Below are positions 18,378-27,797 of a DNA stretch of 64,000 nt, piece by piece (within the stretch, counting starts at the first letter, position 1; each line of letters starts with the position of its first letter). Source of the stretch: Cecembia calidifontis (lineage in GTDB: Bacteria > Bacteroidota > Bacteroidia > Cytophagales > Cyclobacteriaceae); the NCBI RefSeq assembly GCF_004216715.1, contig NZ_SGXG01000001.1, positions 2,526,501 to 2,590,500 of the forward strand, written 5' to 3'. Position numbers and translations under genes: made by a program. Under the pieces are notes generated by a model. It made no database searches. It had not been told where the DNA came from and was given only the letters and a program-made list of their open reading frames with translations.

Positions 18378-20972
18378 ATGAAAAAACTTCTTTTCGTTTT
18401 ATTTCTTTTTACAGTTCAATTTGTGGCCCAGGGGCAGTCCCTTTCCGATATTCAGAATATCAAAGTCGACAACCTGTCCGACGCACAGATCGAGCAATTG
18501 ATTAAAAGGGCAGAGGCTTCAGGCATGAATGAACAGCAAATGCTCAATATGGCAGCAGAGAGAGGGATGCCAGCTGGAGAAATTGCAAAATTAAGACAGA
18601 GAATTAATTCTTTACGTAGTGGTGGGGCAAGTTTGCAACAGCAACAAGGAAGTGGGAGAGCAGACCAATTGCGACAAGTACAAGGATTTGGGACCCAAGA
18701 AGACATTTTTGACTCATTAAGGAAGTCAGATCCTTATTATGATTTAAGTCCAACTCAAAAGAAAATTTTCGGATATAAACTTTTTCATAATCGCAACCTT
18801 ACTTTTAATCCAAGCTTGAATGTGCCTACTCCTCAAGGTTATACCGTTGGGGCAGGAGATCAGTTGCTTATAGATGTTTATGGTGCTTCCCAACAATCCT
18901 ATGATGTAACCGTCAATCCTGATGGAAGGATTTTTATTCCAAATGTAGGTCCGATTCAAGTAGGAGGGGCCACAATTGCTTCCGCGACGAGTAGGATAAG
19001 GACCGCTTTGACACGCATCTATTCAGGCTTGGGAAGCAGCAATCCCAGTACATTTTTGGATGTTCGATTGGGTAACATAAGGACTGTTTCCATTTCCTTA
19101 GTCGGAGAGCTGGTTCGCCCGGGGACTTATACCTTGCCTTCCTTTGCTTCACCTTTTAATGCCTTGTTTGCAGCAGGTGGACCTAATGAAAACGGTTCTT
19201 TTAGGCATATTCAGGTTTACAGGGACAGCAAGCTTTTGACCGAAATAGATGTTTATGAATTTTTAGTCAAAGGTGACTTTACTTCTCCTATTACCTTAAG
19301 GGATAACGATGTGATCATAGTACCTCCTGTACGTTCAAGAGTAGAGATTCAGGGACCTGTTAGAAGAGAAGGGCTGTTTGAAATCAAGCCTGGAGAGACA
19401 GTGGATCAATTGATTAATTTTGCAGGAGGATTTAGTAGTCAGGCTTATAGGGAGCGATTAACAGTGACCAGAAAGACTGGTACAGAACTACGTGTGGAGG
19501 ATGTTGATGCTGGCAATTTTCAAGCATTTTATCCAAAGGATGGAGACGTAGTTAGGGTTGGGGAGATTCTGGACAGATTTCAAAACAGGGTTCAGGTTAC
19601 CGGGGCCTTGATGAGACCTGGGGTGTTTGCACTCACGCCGGGAATGGGCATCAGGGATTTGGTTGAAAAAGCAGATGGATTGAGAGAGGATGCTTTTTTA
19701 AATAGGGCTACTTTGTACAGGACCAGGGGGGATTTTTCACTTGAAATTGTTCCTGTGGACATCAAAGCCATCATTAACGGAGAGGCAGAGGACATTGTAC
19801 TGAGAAGGGAAGATGTACTTAACGTTCCGAGTATCTATGACCTTAGAGAGGAATATTATGTCAAAATTTCTGGGGAAGTGAATAATCCTGGGGCTTTTGC
19901 TTTTGGTGAAAATATGACCGTAGCGGACTTAGTCCTGAAAGCAGGTGGTTTTAAAGAATCTGCAACGGCTTCACAAATTGAAATCGCTAGAAGAGTAAAA
20001 AATGATATTTCCGGGAAACTAGCGGAAATCATACGCATTGATATTGATAAAGATTTAAGGATCAGTGGAGAAGGGAAAGATCTGGTCTTAAAGCCTTTTG
20101 ATCATGTGATTGTAAGAAGAAGCCCTGGTTTTCAGCGGGAGAAAATGGTTCGTGTAGAAGGTGAAGTGTTTTTTCCAGGTGAATATGCTATTGCTAATGC
20201 AAATGAGCGTATTTCAGATTTGTTAAATAGAGCAGGAGGGTTAAATCAGTTCGCTTACGCCAAAGGGGCAACATTGATTCGAAGAAATGAGTTTTACAGT
20301 GCTCCAAGTGAGAATGAGCGGAAAGCACAAACATTGACGGAAGTAAAGAATAATGCCATCAAAGACACCAAGAACGACACAGAAGCTGAAAAAATCTTGC
20401 TTTCAAGAATAGATAAAAAGATCAATGAAAAAGGTGGTGATCAAGCCAACAAAAGAGGTGGATTAATATCCGATGATTTTAGAAAGGAAACCATTGAAGA
20501 AATCACAGAACAAGGCCTTAATGAACAAGTGAATATTCGAACGCAGGAGATGGTAGGCATCGATTTATTGGCTATTTTAACCAATCCCGGTGGAAGAAAT
20601 GATTTGATTTTACAGGAAGGGGATGTCTTATCGATACCTAAAGAGTTGCAAACAGTTCGAATGAGAGGGGAAGTCCTTTACCCGAATACAGCTCGTTTCC
20701 GTGAAAATGCCACATTCAAGTCCTATATTTCTAAGGCAGGTGGATTCACAGAAAAGTCTAGAAGAGGACGCTCATACGTTGTTTATGCCAACGGAGATGT
20801 AAAGCGGACTACAAAGTTTTTATTCATCAATAATTATCCAGCAATAGAACCTGGAGCAGAAATCATTGTTCCTGCGAAACCAGAAAGAGAACCCTTATCT
20901 GCACAGGCGTGGATTGGCTTAGCAACTTCAATGGCCACTTTAGCTTTATTAATTAATAATTTAACAAGATAG
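18378..20972 (+). CDS. Polysaccharide export outer-membrane protein with SLBB repeats (Wza-like)
   Basis: Forms the outer-membrane/periplasmic channel for polysaccharide export. 864 residues: signal peptide 1-20 (cleavage after AQGQ region), a Gln-rich helical segment to ~100, the Poly_export domain at about 151-200 (GYTVGAGDQLLIDVYG ... NPDGRIFIPNVG), then about six SLBB beta-grasp repeats recognisable from their G-x-V-x-x-P-G-x-Y/F cores (ELVRPGTYTLP, PVRREGLFEIKPGE, ALMRPGVFALTPG, EVNNPGAFAFGE, EVFFPGEYAIAN, EVLYPNTARF). A hydrophobic C-terminal helix ends the protein. Much longer than proteobacterial Wza, as is normal in Bacteroidota. Confidence 0.94.
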   Translation: MKKLLFVLFLFTVQFVAQGQSLSDIQNIKVDNLSDAQIEQLIKRAEASGMNEQQMLNMAAERGMPAGEIAKLRQRINSLRSGGASLQQQQGSGRADQLRQVQGFGTQEDIFDSLRKSDPYYDLSPTQKKIFGYKLFHNRNLTFNPSLNVPTPQGYTVGAGDQLLIDVYGASQQSYDVTVNPDGRIFIPNVGPIQVGGATIASATSRIRTALTRIYSGLGSSNPSTFLDVRLGNIRTVSISLVGELVRPGTYTLPSFASPFNALFAAGGPNENGSFRHIQVYRDSKLLTEIDVYEFLVKGDFTSPITLRDNDVIIVPPVRSRVEIQGPVRREGLFEIKPGETVDQLINFAGGFSSQAYRERLTVTRKTGTELRVEDVDAGNFQAFYPKDGDVVRVGEILDRFQNRVQVTGALMRPGVFALTPGMGIRDLVEKADGLREDAFLNRATLYRTRGDFSLEIVPVDIKAIINGEAEDIVLRREDVLNVPSIYDLREEYYVKISGEVNNPGAFAFGENMTVADLVLKAGGFKESATASQIEIARRVKNDISGKLAEIIRIDIDKDLRISGEGKDLVLKPFDHVIVRRSPGFQREKMVRVEGEVFFPGEYAIANANERISDLLNRAGGLNQFAYAKGATLIRRNEFYSAPSENERKAQTLTEVKNNAIKDTKNDTEAEKILLSRIDKKINEKGGDQANKRGGLISDDFRKETIEEITEQGLNEQVNIRTQEMVGIDLLAILTNPGGRNDLILQEGDVLSIPKELQTVRMRGEVLYPNTARFRENATFKSYISKAGGFTEKSRRGRSYVVYANGDVKRTTKFLFINNYPAIEPGAEIIVPAKPEREPLSAQAWIGLATSMATLALLINNLTR

Positions 20973-21223
20973 GCCTGCTGCAAGGAAGAAACAAGAAGTA
21001 AGAAAATAGAAATATTTCTCCCTAACTTTTTATAAGCATCCATTAAATCCTGTTAATTGAGAGTTTTACGAGCCCAAAAATTAGGTACTAGGCGCTAGAA
21101 GTGAGACATAAAAAACTTGTTCAAAAAAGTAAGATTTAGTGTCAATTATTGCTTACCGCAAGCAGGAGAGGTTCAGCTTTGCCCTTTCGCCTTTTCCCTC
21201 GCACCTTTTTCCTACCAAAATAA

Positions 21224-22339
21224 ATGACAGATAAAAATACCCCATCGCAACAACCCACCGTCAACGAAGACGAAATAGATCTGCTAGCCTTAGCTAAAAC
21301 CCTTTGGATGAAACGCAAGACTATTATAGGGATTACAAGTGTCTTCGTGGTTTTAGGCTTGTTAGTAGCCATACTTTCCCCAAAAGAATTTACTGCTACT
21401 TCTGTTTTTGTTCCGCAAGTAGGAGAGTCCAATCGTGGGGGAGGTTCTTTAGGTGGCTTGGCTTCTTTAGCTGGGATTAACTTAGGTTCCATGGGTGGAG
21501 GTTCTGAAATCCCTCCCAGCTTGTATCCTAAGATTGTATCATCCGTGAATTTTAAACTGGCCCTTTTGGATGCACCAATAACGGTGGAAGGACTAGAAAA
21601 ACCTGTTTCTTACAGAGAATACTATGAGTCTATATACAACCCCGGGATATTCGGCTATCTCAAACAATACAGTTTGGGATTACCGGGTTTAATTTTAAGG
21701 AGTTTAAAGGGTGATTCAGAGCATATAGTAAAAGATACCAATGATCAATTGATTCGGGTTACCCAAGAAGACTTTGAACATTTTAAAAGACTGGATAATC
21801 AGGTTTCAGTTACCCCCAACGATAAGGAAGGTTTTGTTTCATTGTCTTTTGTTTTACCAGAACCACTAATGGCTGCTCAGATGGCTCGTTTTGCGCAAGA
21901 CTTATTACAAGAACAAGTGATAGCCTATAAAATCTCCAATGCGCAAGAACAGTTGAAGTTTACAGAAGGGCGATTTGAGGAAAAGAAAAAAGAATTTGAG
22001 GAGATCCAATCGAAGCTTGCAAATTTTAGAGACCGCAATCAAAATATTGCTTCTGCGGCTGTATTAAATCAACAGCAGCGCTTGGAAGCGGAGTATAATT
22101 TTGCTTTTAGCATCTACACAGAATTGGCTAAACAACTGGAGCATGCAAGAATACAGGTAGCTAAGGATACTCCTGTGTTTTCTGTAATTCAGCCGGTAAC
22201 TGTTCCTGTAGAAAAGTCAGCACCCAAGCGGCCTTTGATTTTGGTCATATTTATTATTTTGGGAGGTATTATGGCTATTGGTTATGTATTTGGTGTGGAG
22301 TTTTTTAAGGGTGTGAAAGAACAGTGGGTTAATGTTTAG
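21224..22339 (+). CDS. Wzz-family chain-length determinant / polysaccharide co-polymerase
   Basis: Inner-membrane protein that sets polymer length and links polymerase to exporter. 371 residues with a short cytoplasmic start, TM1 (TIIGITSVFVVLGLLVAIL), the post-TM motif PKEFTATSVFVPQ, a Gly/Ser-rich stretch, a long periplasmic coiled-coil region (about 225-310, QLKFTEGRFEEKKKEFEEI) and TM2 (LILVIFIILGGIMAIGYVFG) preceded by the Pro-rich PVEKSAPKRP. No cytoplasmic tyrosine kinase domain is attached. Follows the SLBB exporter gene after a 251-bp spacer in which I see no gene. Confidence 0.9.
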   Translation: MTDKNTPSQQPTVNEDEIDLLALAKTLWMKRKTIIGITSVFVVLGLLVAILSPKEFTATSVFVPQVGESNRGGGSLGGLASLAGINLGSMGGGSEIPPSLYPKIVSSVNFKLALLDAPITVEGLEKPVSYREYYESIYNPGIFGYLKQYSLGLPGLILRSLKGDSEHIVKDTNDQLIRVTQEDFEHFKRLDNQVSVTPNDKEGFVSLSFVLPEPLMAAQMARFAQDLLQEQVIAYKISNAQEQLKFTEGRFEEKKKEFEEIQSKLANFRDRNQNIASAAVLNQQQRLEAEYNFAFSIYTELAKQLEHARIQVAKDTPVFSVIQPVTVPVEKSAPKRPLILVIFIILGGIMAIGYVFGVEFFKGVKEQWVNV

Positions 22340-22475
22340 AAAATATCCACAAGAATGAAACTTAGGAATTACAAAAGAATCAAATTAATAATAAACTGTT
22401 TTGTTTTCAATTAATTACCATAAAAATGAGTTAGTTTAAATTTTTATGTAGTGTAAGAAATTTTAATAAACAACC

Positions 22476-23786
22476 ATGATTAAACCAATTCTTGAATCTA
22501 AAATTGCAATTATAGGGCTTGGCTACGTGGGCTTACCTTTGGCGGTTGCTTTTGCTGAAAAATACAAAACCATAGGCTATGATATCGACTCCAAACGAGT
22601 AGAAGAACTTCAAAAAGGGCATGATAGAACTTTGGAGGTTGAAGATCAAGAACTCCAAAAAGTTTTGGTCAAAACTCCTGTGGAGCTGGAAGAAAAAGGA
22701 AAGGGATTACAAATAACAGATGCGGTACTACCCATTTCTTCATGCAATATTTATATTGTCACTGTTCCTACACCCACAGACAAACACAACCGACCGATTC
22801 TTACTCCCATGCTCAAAGCTTCGGAGGCCATTGGTAGGGTTTTAAAGAAGGGAGACGTGGTTATCTATGAATCTACAGTGTATCCCGGCGTGACTGAAGA
22901 GGAGTGCGTTCCGGTTTTGGAAAAGATTTCAGGTTTAAAATATAACGAAGACTTTTTCGCGGGTTACTCCCCGGAGCGCATCAATCCAGGGGATAAGGAA
23001 CACACAGTCACCAAAATCCTTAAAGTAACTTCGGGCTCTACACCTGAGGTAGCCACTTATGTGGATGACTTGTATAGGTCAGTGATTATAGCAGGAACGC
23101 ACAAGGCTTCCTCCATCAAAGTGGCTGAAGCTGCCAAGGTAATCGAAAATTCCCAAAGGGACATCAATATCGCCTTTGTCAATGAGCTTTCTAAAATTTT
23201 CAACCTACTCAATATCGATACTCAAGAAGTCTTGGAAGCAGCAGGAACCAAATGGAACTTCCTCCCTTTCAAACCAGGATTAGTTGGAGGCCATTGTATT
23301 GGTGTAGATCCTTTCTACTTAGCTCAAAAGGCACAGGAAGTAGGATACCATCCCGAGATTATCTTGGCGGGGAGAAGGCTTAATGACTCCATGGGCAAGC
23401 ATGTGGCGACAGAGACTATCAAGCACATGATGAGAAAAGATCTCAAGGTAATAGATGCAAAAGTCCTAATCCTTGGTTTTACCTTCAAAGAAGATTGCCC
23501 TGATGTGAGAAACACCCGAGTGATTGACATCTACCAAGAGCTCAAATCCTTCGATATGGAGGTTGATGTTTATGACCCTTGGGCAGATCCTGCTGAAGTG
23601 ATGCATGAATATGGAATTCAAATCGTCAATGGCAATACCAAAGCAAATCTCAACCAATATTCTGCCATCATCTTAGCAGTAGCACACAAAGAATTTAAAT
23701 CTTGGGATTTAAAGAAATCAAATGAACAAGTGATTTTTGATGTGAAGGCTGCTTTACCAAAAAAAAATGTTGATGCAAGACTTTGA
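22476..23786 (+). CDS. Nucleotide-sugar dehydrogenase, WbpO/TviB type (UDP-HexNAc 6-dehydrogenase)
   Basis: NAD-dependent four-electron oxidation of a UDP-N-acetylhexosamine to its uronic acid. 436 residues: N-terminal Rossmann motif IGLGYVGLPLAVAFAEKY, the central VTVPTPTDKHNRP and SGYSPERINPGDK-like block, catalytic Cys in GLVGGHCIGVDPFYL, C-terminal GFTFKEDCPDVRNTRV. The wording of the blocks is closer to WbpO/TviB than to the UDP-glucose enzyme at 35781. The next genes resemble WbpE, WbpD and WbpB, so the product probably enters a 2,3-diacetamido uronic acid pathway. Start ATG 22476; a 136-bp AT-rich spacer precedes it. Confidence 0.92.
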   Translation: MIKPILESKIAIIGLGYVGLPLAVAFAEKYKTIGYDIDSKRVEELQKGHDRTLEVEDQELQKVLVKTPVELEEKGKGLQITDAVLPISSCNIYIVTVPTPTDKHNRPILTPMLKASEAIGRVLKKGDVVIYESTVYPGVTEEECVPVLEKISGLKYNEDFFAGYSPERINPGDKEHTVTKILKVTSGSTPEVATYVDDLYRSVIIAGTHKASSIKVAEAAKVIENSQRDINIAFVNELSKIFNLLNIDTQEVLEAAGTKWNFLPFKPGLVGGHCIGVDPFYLAQKAQEVGYHPEIILAGRRLNDSMGKHVATETIKHMMRKDLKVIDAKVLILGFTFKEDCPDVRNTRVIDIYQELKSFDMEVDVYDPWADPAEVMHEYGIQIVNGNTKANLNQYSAIILAVAHKEFKSWDLKKSNEQVIFDVKAALPKKNVDARL

Positions 23787-23793
23787 AAATATT

Positions 23794-24924
23794 ATGGAAA
23801 ACATTCAAATGGTCGATCTTAAGACCCAATATGAGAATATCAAAGAAGAAGTTAATAGTGCTATCCAAGAGGTTTTAAATCAAACAGCTTTTATTAATGG
23901 TCCACAGGTAAAGAAATTTGCAGCAGAATTAAAAGAGTACACTGGAGCTGGATATGTGATTCCATGTGCCAATGGAACAGATGCTCTTCAAATTGCTATG
24001 ATGGCTTTAAATTTTAAGCCAGGTGATGAAGTAATCGTTCCTGCTTTTACCTATGTAGCTACTGTAGAAGTAATAGCTTTACTTGGGTTAAAACCTGTAT
24101 TTATAGATGTTACTGAAGATACTTTCGAACTAGATACTACCCAATTAGAATCTAAGGTTACGGATAAGACAGTTGGTATTGTTACCGTACATTTATATGG
24201 CCAATGTTCTAATATGGAAGTGATATTAAATTTTGCTTCAAAGCATAACCTAAAAGTCATTGAAGATACAGCTCAGGCAATAGGTGCAGTCTACACTTTT
24301 TCAGATGGAAAAAAAATGCAAGCGGGTACCATGGGTGATATTGGTACTACATCTTTTTTCCCTTCAAAGAATTTAGGATGCTATGGAGATGGTGGGGCAA
24401 TTTTCACCAATAATTCTGAGTTAGCTGAAAAAATCCAAATAATTGCCAATCATGGACAAAAAAGGAAGTACTATCATGATTCCATTGGTGTCAATTCTAG
24501 GCTAGACACATTACAGGCTGCTATTTTAAGTATTAAACTAAAATATTTGGATAAATATTCTAAAGCAAGGAATAAGGTCGCTGAAAGGTATGATGAAGCA
24601 TTTCAAAATCATCCAAAAATCACTAAACCTGCAAGAGTCAAAAATTCAACACATGTTTTTCATCAATATACAGTTAGATTGAGTGAAAGCATCAATAGAG
24701 ATTCATTTAAATCCTATTTAGCTGAAAAAGGGGTGCCATCAATGGTTTATTATCCTTTACCTCTTCATTTACAGAAAGCATATTTGGAATATGGGGGAAT
24801 GGAAGGGCAATTCCCCATTTCTGAAAAATTATGCAATCAGGTGATTTCATTCCCAATCCACACTGAGATGGAACAAGAACAACAAGATTATATTATTGAA
24901 CAAATTTTAAATTATTTCAAATGA
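23794..24924 (+). CDS. DegT/DnrJ/EryC1 aminotransferase, WbpE-like
   Basis: PLP-dependent transfer of an amino group to a keto-sugar nucleotide; by analogy with WbpE it would make the 3-amino uronic acid. 376 residues from ATG 23794, which leaves 7 bp after the previous stop (an earlier in-frame ATG at 23767 would overlap that gene). Typical blocks: PCANGTDALQIAM, PAFTYVATVEVI, EDTAQAIGA, the PLP lysine in SFFPSKNLGCYGDGGA and HQYTVRL. The stop overlaps the next start (ATGA). Confidence 0.9.
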   Translation: MENIQMVDLKTQYENIKEEVNSAIQEVLNQTAFINGPQVKKFAAELKEYTGAGYVIPCANGTDALQIAMMALNFKPGDEVIVPAFTYVATVEVIALLGLKPVFIDVTEDTFELDTTQLESKVTDKTVGIVTVHLYGQCSNMEVILNFASKHNLKVIEDTAQAIGAVYTFSDGKKMQAGTMGDIGTTSFFPSKNLGCYGDGGAIFTNNSELAEKIQIIANHGQKRKYYHDSIGVNSRLDTLQAAILSIKLKYLDKYSKARNKVAERYDEAFQNHPKITKPARVKNSTHVFHQYTVRLSESINRDSFKSYLAEKGVPSMVYYPLPLHLQKAYLEYGGMEGQFPISEKLCNQVISFPIHTEMEQEQQDYIIEQILNYFK

Positions 24925-25496
24925 AAACTTTTTTTGCACATGAAACAGCCGTAATTGATGAGGGCTGTGAAATTGGAGAGGGAACCAAAATCTGGCATTT
25001 TTCTCATATTATGTCCAATTGTAAGATTGGGGAAAATTGTAATCTAGGGCAAAATGTAGTGGTCTCACCGGAGGTTGTCTTGGGAAATAATGTAAAGGTT
25101 CAAAACAATGTATCTATTTACACAGGTGTGACTTGTGATGATGATGTTTTTTTAGGTCCTTCAATGGTCTTTACCAATGTTATTAATCCTAGATCAGCGG
25201 TAAATAGAAGATCAGAATATTTAAAAACCCATGTTGGCAAAGGTGCTTCAATTGGGGCTAATGCTACCATTGTTTGTGGGCATGATATAGGCAAATTTGC
25301 ATTTATTGGTGCTGGTGCTGTAGTAACTAAGAATGTCCCTGATTATGCACTGGTTGTTGGGAATCCTTCAAAACAGATAGGCTGGATGAGTGAATATGGT
25401 CATAAACTAAGTTTTAATGAAGAAGGAATTGCTGTTTGTAAGGAAAGTGGAGAAAAATATTTGTTAAAAAATAATCAAGTCATAAAAATACAATAA
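24921..25496 (+). CDS. Left-handed beta-helix N-acetyltransferase, WbpD-like
   Basis: Acetyl-CoA-dependent acetylation of an amino-sugar nucleotide. 191 residues made mainly of hexapeptide repeats of the left-handed beta-helix (IGEGTKIWHFSHIM, IGENCNLGQNVVV, LGNNVKVQNNVSIY, IGANATIVCGHDIG), with the GNPSKQIGWM ending common to sugar O/N-acetyltransferases of this kind. Sits between the WbpE-like and WbpB-like genes with 4-bp and 1-bp junctions, which supports 3-N-acetylation as its job. Confidence 0.9.
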   Translation: MKTFFAHETAVIDEGCEIGEGTKIWHFSHIMSNCKIGENCNLGQNVVVSPEVVLGNNVKVQNNVSIYTGVTCDDDVFLGPSMVFTNVINPRSAVNRRSEYLKTHVGKGASIGANATIVCGHDIGKFAFIGAGAVVTKNVPDYALVVGNPSKQIGWMSEYGHKLSFNEEGIAVCKESGEKYLLKNNQVIKIQ

Positions 25497-25497
25497 G

Positions 25498-26463
25498 ATG
25501 AAGAATTTTGCATTGATTGGAGCAGCCGGATATATAGCTCCTAGACATATGAGAGCGATTAAGGATACTGGGAATACACTTTTGGCGGCCTATGATAAAT
25601 TTGATTCTGTTGGTGTGATGGATAGCCACTTTCCTGACGCCGATTTTTTTGTTGAATTCGAAAGGTTTGATAGGCATGTTGAAAAATTGAAAAGACAAAA
25701 TCATAAAATAGATTATGTGAGTATTTGTTCACCAAATTATTTGCATGATGCTCATATTAGATTTGGTTTGAGAGTTGGTGCTGATGTGATTTGTGAAAAG
25801 CCATTGGTTTTGAACCCATGGAATATTGATGCTTTAAAGGAAGTTGAGAAAGAACATGGTAAAAAGGTATATAATATACTTCAGTTAAGGCTTCATCCTT
25901 CAATTATAGCTTTGAAAAAGAAAATTGAAGAAGGACCTAAAGATAAAGTGTATGATATAGACTTGGCGTATATTACGAGCAGGGGTCATTGGTATTACAC
26001 ATCCTGGAAAGGGGATGTAACCAAGTCTGGAGGAATAGCAACTAATATTGGTGTGCATTTTTATGATATGCTGACATGGATTTTTGGAAGTGTAAAAAAG
26101 AATGTTGTTCATATCCATACTCATGATAGGGCTGCCGGTTATTTTGAATTGGAAAAAGCCAGAGTTAGATGGTTTTTAAGTATCAATGCAGATACTTTAC
26201 CAGAGAATGTTAAAGCCAAGGGAGGAAGAACTTACAGGTCTTTGACGATAGAAGGGGAAGAAATTGAATTTAGCGATGGTTTCACAGAACTTCATACCCA
26301 TAGTTACCAACATATTTTGGATGGTCATGGCTTTGGTTTGGAAGAGGCCAGAAATTCCATTCAAATTGTACATGACATCAGGCACATGGATCCGATAGGA
26401 TTGAATGGTGATTATCATCCACTAGCTGCAGGTAAATTAGGGAAGCATCCATTTAGTTTATAA
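25498..26463 (+). CDS. Gfo/Idh/MocA oxidoreductase, WbpB-like
   Basis: NAD-dependent oxidation, by analogy the C3 oxidation of the UDP-uronic acid that feeds the aminotransferase. 321 residues: Rossmann start IGAAGYIAPRHMRAI, the family's EKP motif in ICEKPLVLNPWN, then a beta-sheet domain with GGIATNIGVHFYDML containing the usual catalytic His. The order dehydrogenase, aminotransferase, acetyltransferase, oxidoreductase matches known WbpA/E/D/B sets in content. No WbpI-like epimerase is seen nearby. Confidence 0.9.
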   Translation: MKNFALIGAAGYIAPRHMRAIKDTGNTLLAAYDKFDSVGVMDSHFPDADFFVEFERFDRHVEKLKRQNHKIDYVSICSPNYLHDAHIRFGLRVGADVICEKPLVLNPWNIDALKEVEKEHGKKVYNILQLRLHPSIIALKKKIEEGPKDKVYDIDLAYITSRGHWYYTSWKGDVTKSGGIATNIGVHFYDMLTWIFGSVKKNVVHIHTHDRAAGYFELEKARVRWFLSINADTLPENVKAKGGRTYRSLTIEGEEIEFSDGFTELHTHSYQHILDGHGFGLEEARNSIQIVHDIRHMDPIGLNGDYHPLAAGKLGKHPFSL

Positions 26464-26481
26464 TTTAATTTGAATTTCATA

Positions 26482-26523
26482 AGTGGGCAGACAAATTAAT
26501 TTTTAGTCTGCTCATTTTTTTAT
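26482..26523 (+). terminator. Hairpin with U-tract inside the locus
   Basis: GGGCAGAC (26485-26492) pairs with GTCTGCTC (26506-26513, one G-U pair), then a run of seven T. It lies between the WbpB-like gene and the flippase gene, both on the plus strand, so it may act as an internal terminator or attenuator. Confidence 0.65.
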
Positions 26524-26524
26524 T

Positions 26525-27793
26525 ATGAGTTTGTTCTCCAAATCGAAAAATCAATTTGTTAAAAATGTAATAACCCTAATGACGGGTACCAGTATTGCAC
26601 AAGCAATTCCAATAGCTCTAAGTCCAATACTAACTCGAATATATTCGCCTGAAGACTTTGGATTATTTGCATTATACATGGGTTTGGCATCTGTTTTAAT
26701 TGTGATTTCAACAGGCAGATATGAATTGGCTATTATGCTTCCTGAAAAGGAATCAGAAGCTGCGGATATTGTAAAATTATCAACTTTACTTGCCTTTATT
26801 TTTAGTTTTATAACTTTTGTTGTTATTATATTTTTTGGCAAGGAAATTTCTATTCTCCTAGGTAATGAGGAAATTCATTTTTGGTTATTTCTTCTCCCGA
26901 TAAGTCTATTTGTAAATGGGTCATATCAAAGTTTAAATTATTGGTTCAACAGAAAAAAAGATTTTAAAAGATTAGCAAAAAACCGAGTCATGCAAAGCTC
27001 AATTACAGGTTTTAGCCAAACTTCTTTAGGGATTTTACAGGCAGGTGGATTTGGGCTTTTATTTGGAACTCTTTTGGGTCAAGCATTGACTCTTGGTTCA
27101 CTTGTAAAAAAGATTCTTACCTTTGACTTTGGATATTTTCAAGATTTTGAATTAGTAAAAATTATTGGTTTAGCAAAAAGGTTTATTAATTTTCCTAAGT
27201 TTGATGTTCCCACAACATTGCTAAATGTTGGCGCTATGCATGCCCCTAATATTTTGTTCAGTTCTTTTTTTTCAGGTTCATATGCTGGGTTTTATTACCT
27301 TACTCAGAGAGTATTACAAGCTCCGATTACCTTAATTTCGACATCTGTTTTAGATGTTTTTAAAGAAGAGGCATCTAAAACATATCGAAATTCAGGTCAA
27401 GCCAAATCGATTTTTTTAAAAACATTTAAATGGCTTTTGATCATATCAATTGTACCTTCTATAATTCTGTTTTTTACAATACAAGATTTATTCTCATGGA
27501 TTTTTGGGGCTGATTGGGAAATAGCTGGAGAGTATTCTAAAATTATGATACCTGCTTTAAGCATTCGTTTTATCGCAAACCCATTAAGTTTTATGATTTA
27601 CATAGCTGAAAAACAGATTTGGAATCTTGTAACTATGATTGGTCTAGCTTTAGGGGTGTTTGTAAGTTTTTATTTTTCAGATGATCATTATCAAGTAATT
27701 TCCAATATATCAATCACCTATGTTTGTTATTATTTGACACATCTGTTTCTTGGAGCGTTATTTGCGGGGGTTTTTAGAGCATCAAAACAATAG
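26525..27793 (+). CDS. Polysaccharide flippase (Wzx/PST family)
   Basis: Moves lipid-linked repeat units across the inner membrane. 422 residues with about 12 hydrophobic segments. The N-terminal block is typical of the family: FVKNVITLMTGTSIAQAIPI followed by SPILTRIYSPEDFGLFALY. Downstream stand polymerase and glycosyltransferase genes, making a Wzx/Wzy-dependent system. Base composition is clearly more AT-rich than the genes before 24 kb. It ends 4 bp before the next gene. Confidence 0.88.
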   Translation: MSLFSKSKNQFVKNVITLMTGTSIAQAIPIALSPILTRIYSPEDFGLFALYMGLASVLIVISTGRYELAIMLPEKESEAADIVKLSTLLAFIFSFITFVVIIFFGKEISILLGNEEIHFWLFLLPISLFVNGSYQSLNYWFNRKKDFKRLAKNRVMQSSITGFSQTSLGILQAGGFGLLFGTLLGQALTLGSLVKKILTFDFGYFQDFELVKIIGLAKRFINFPKFDVPTTLLNVGAMHAPNILFSSFFSGSYAGFYYLTQRVLQAPITLISTSVLDVFKEEASKTYRNSGQAKSIFLKTFKWLLIISIVPSIILFFTIQDLFSWIFGADWEIAGEYSKIMIPALSIRFIANPLSFMIYIAEKQIWNLVTMIGLALGVFVSFYFSDDHYQVISNISITYVCYYLTHLFLGALFAGVFRASKQ

Positions 27794-27797
27794 TTAC

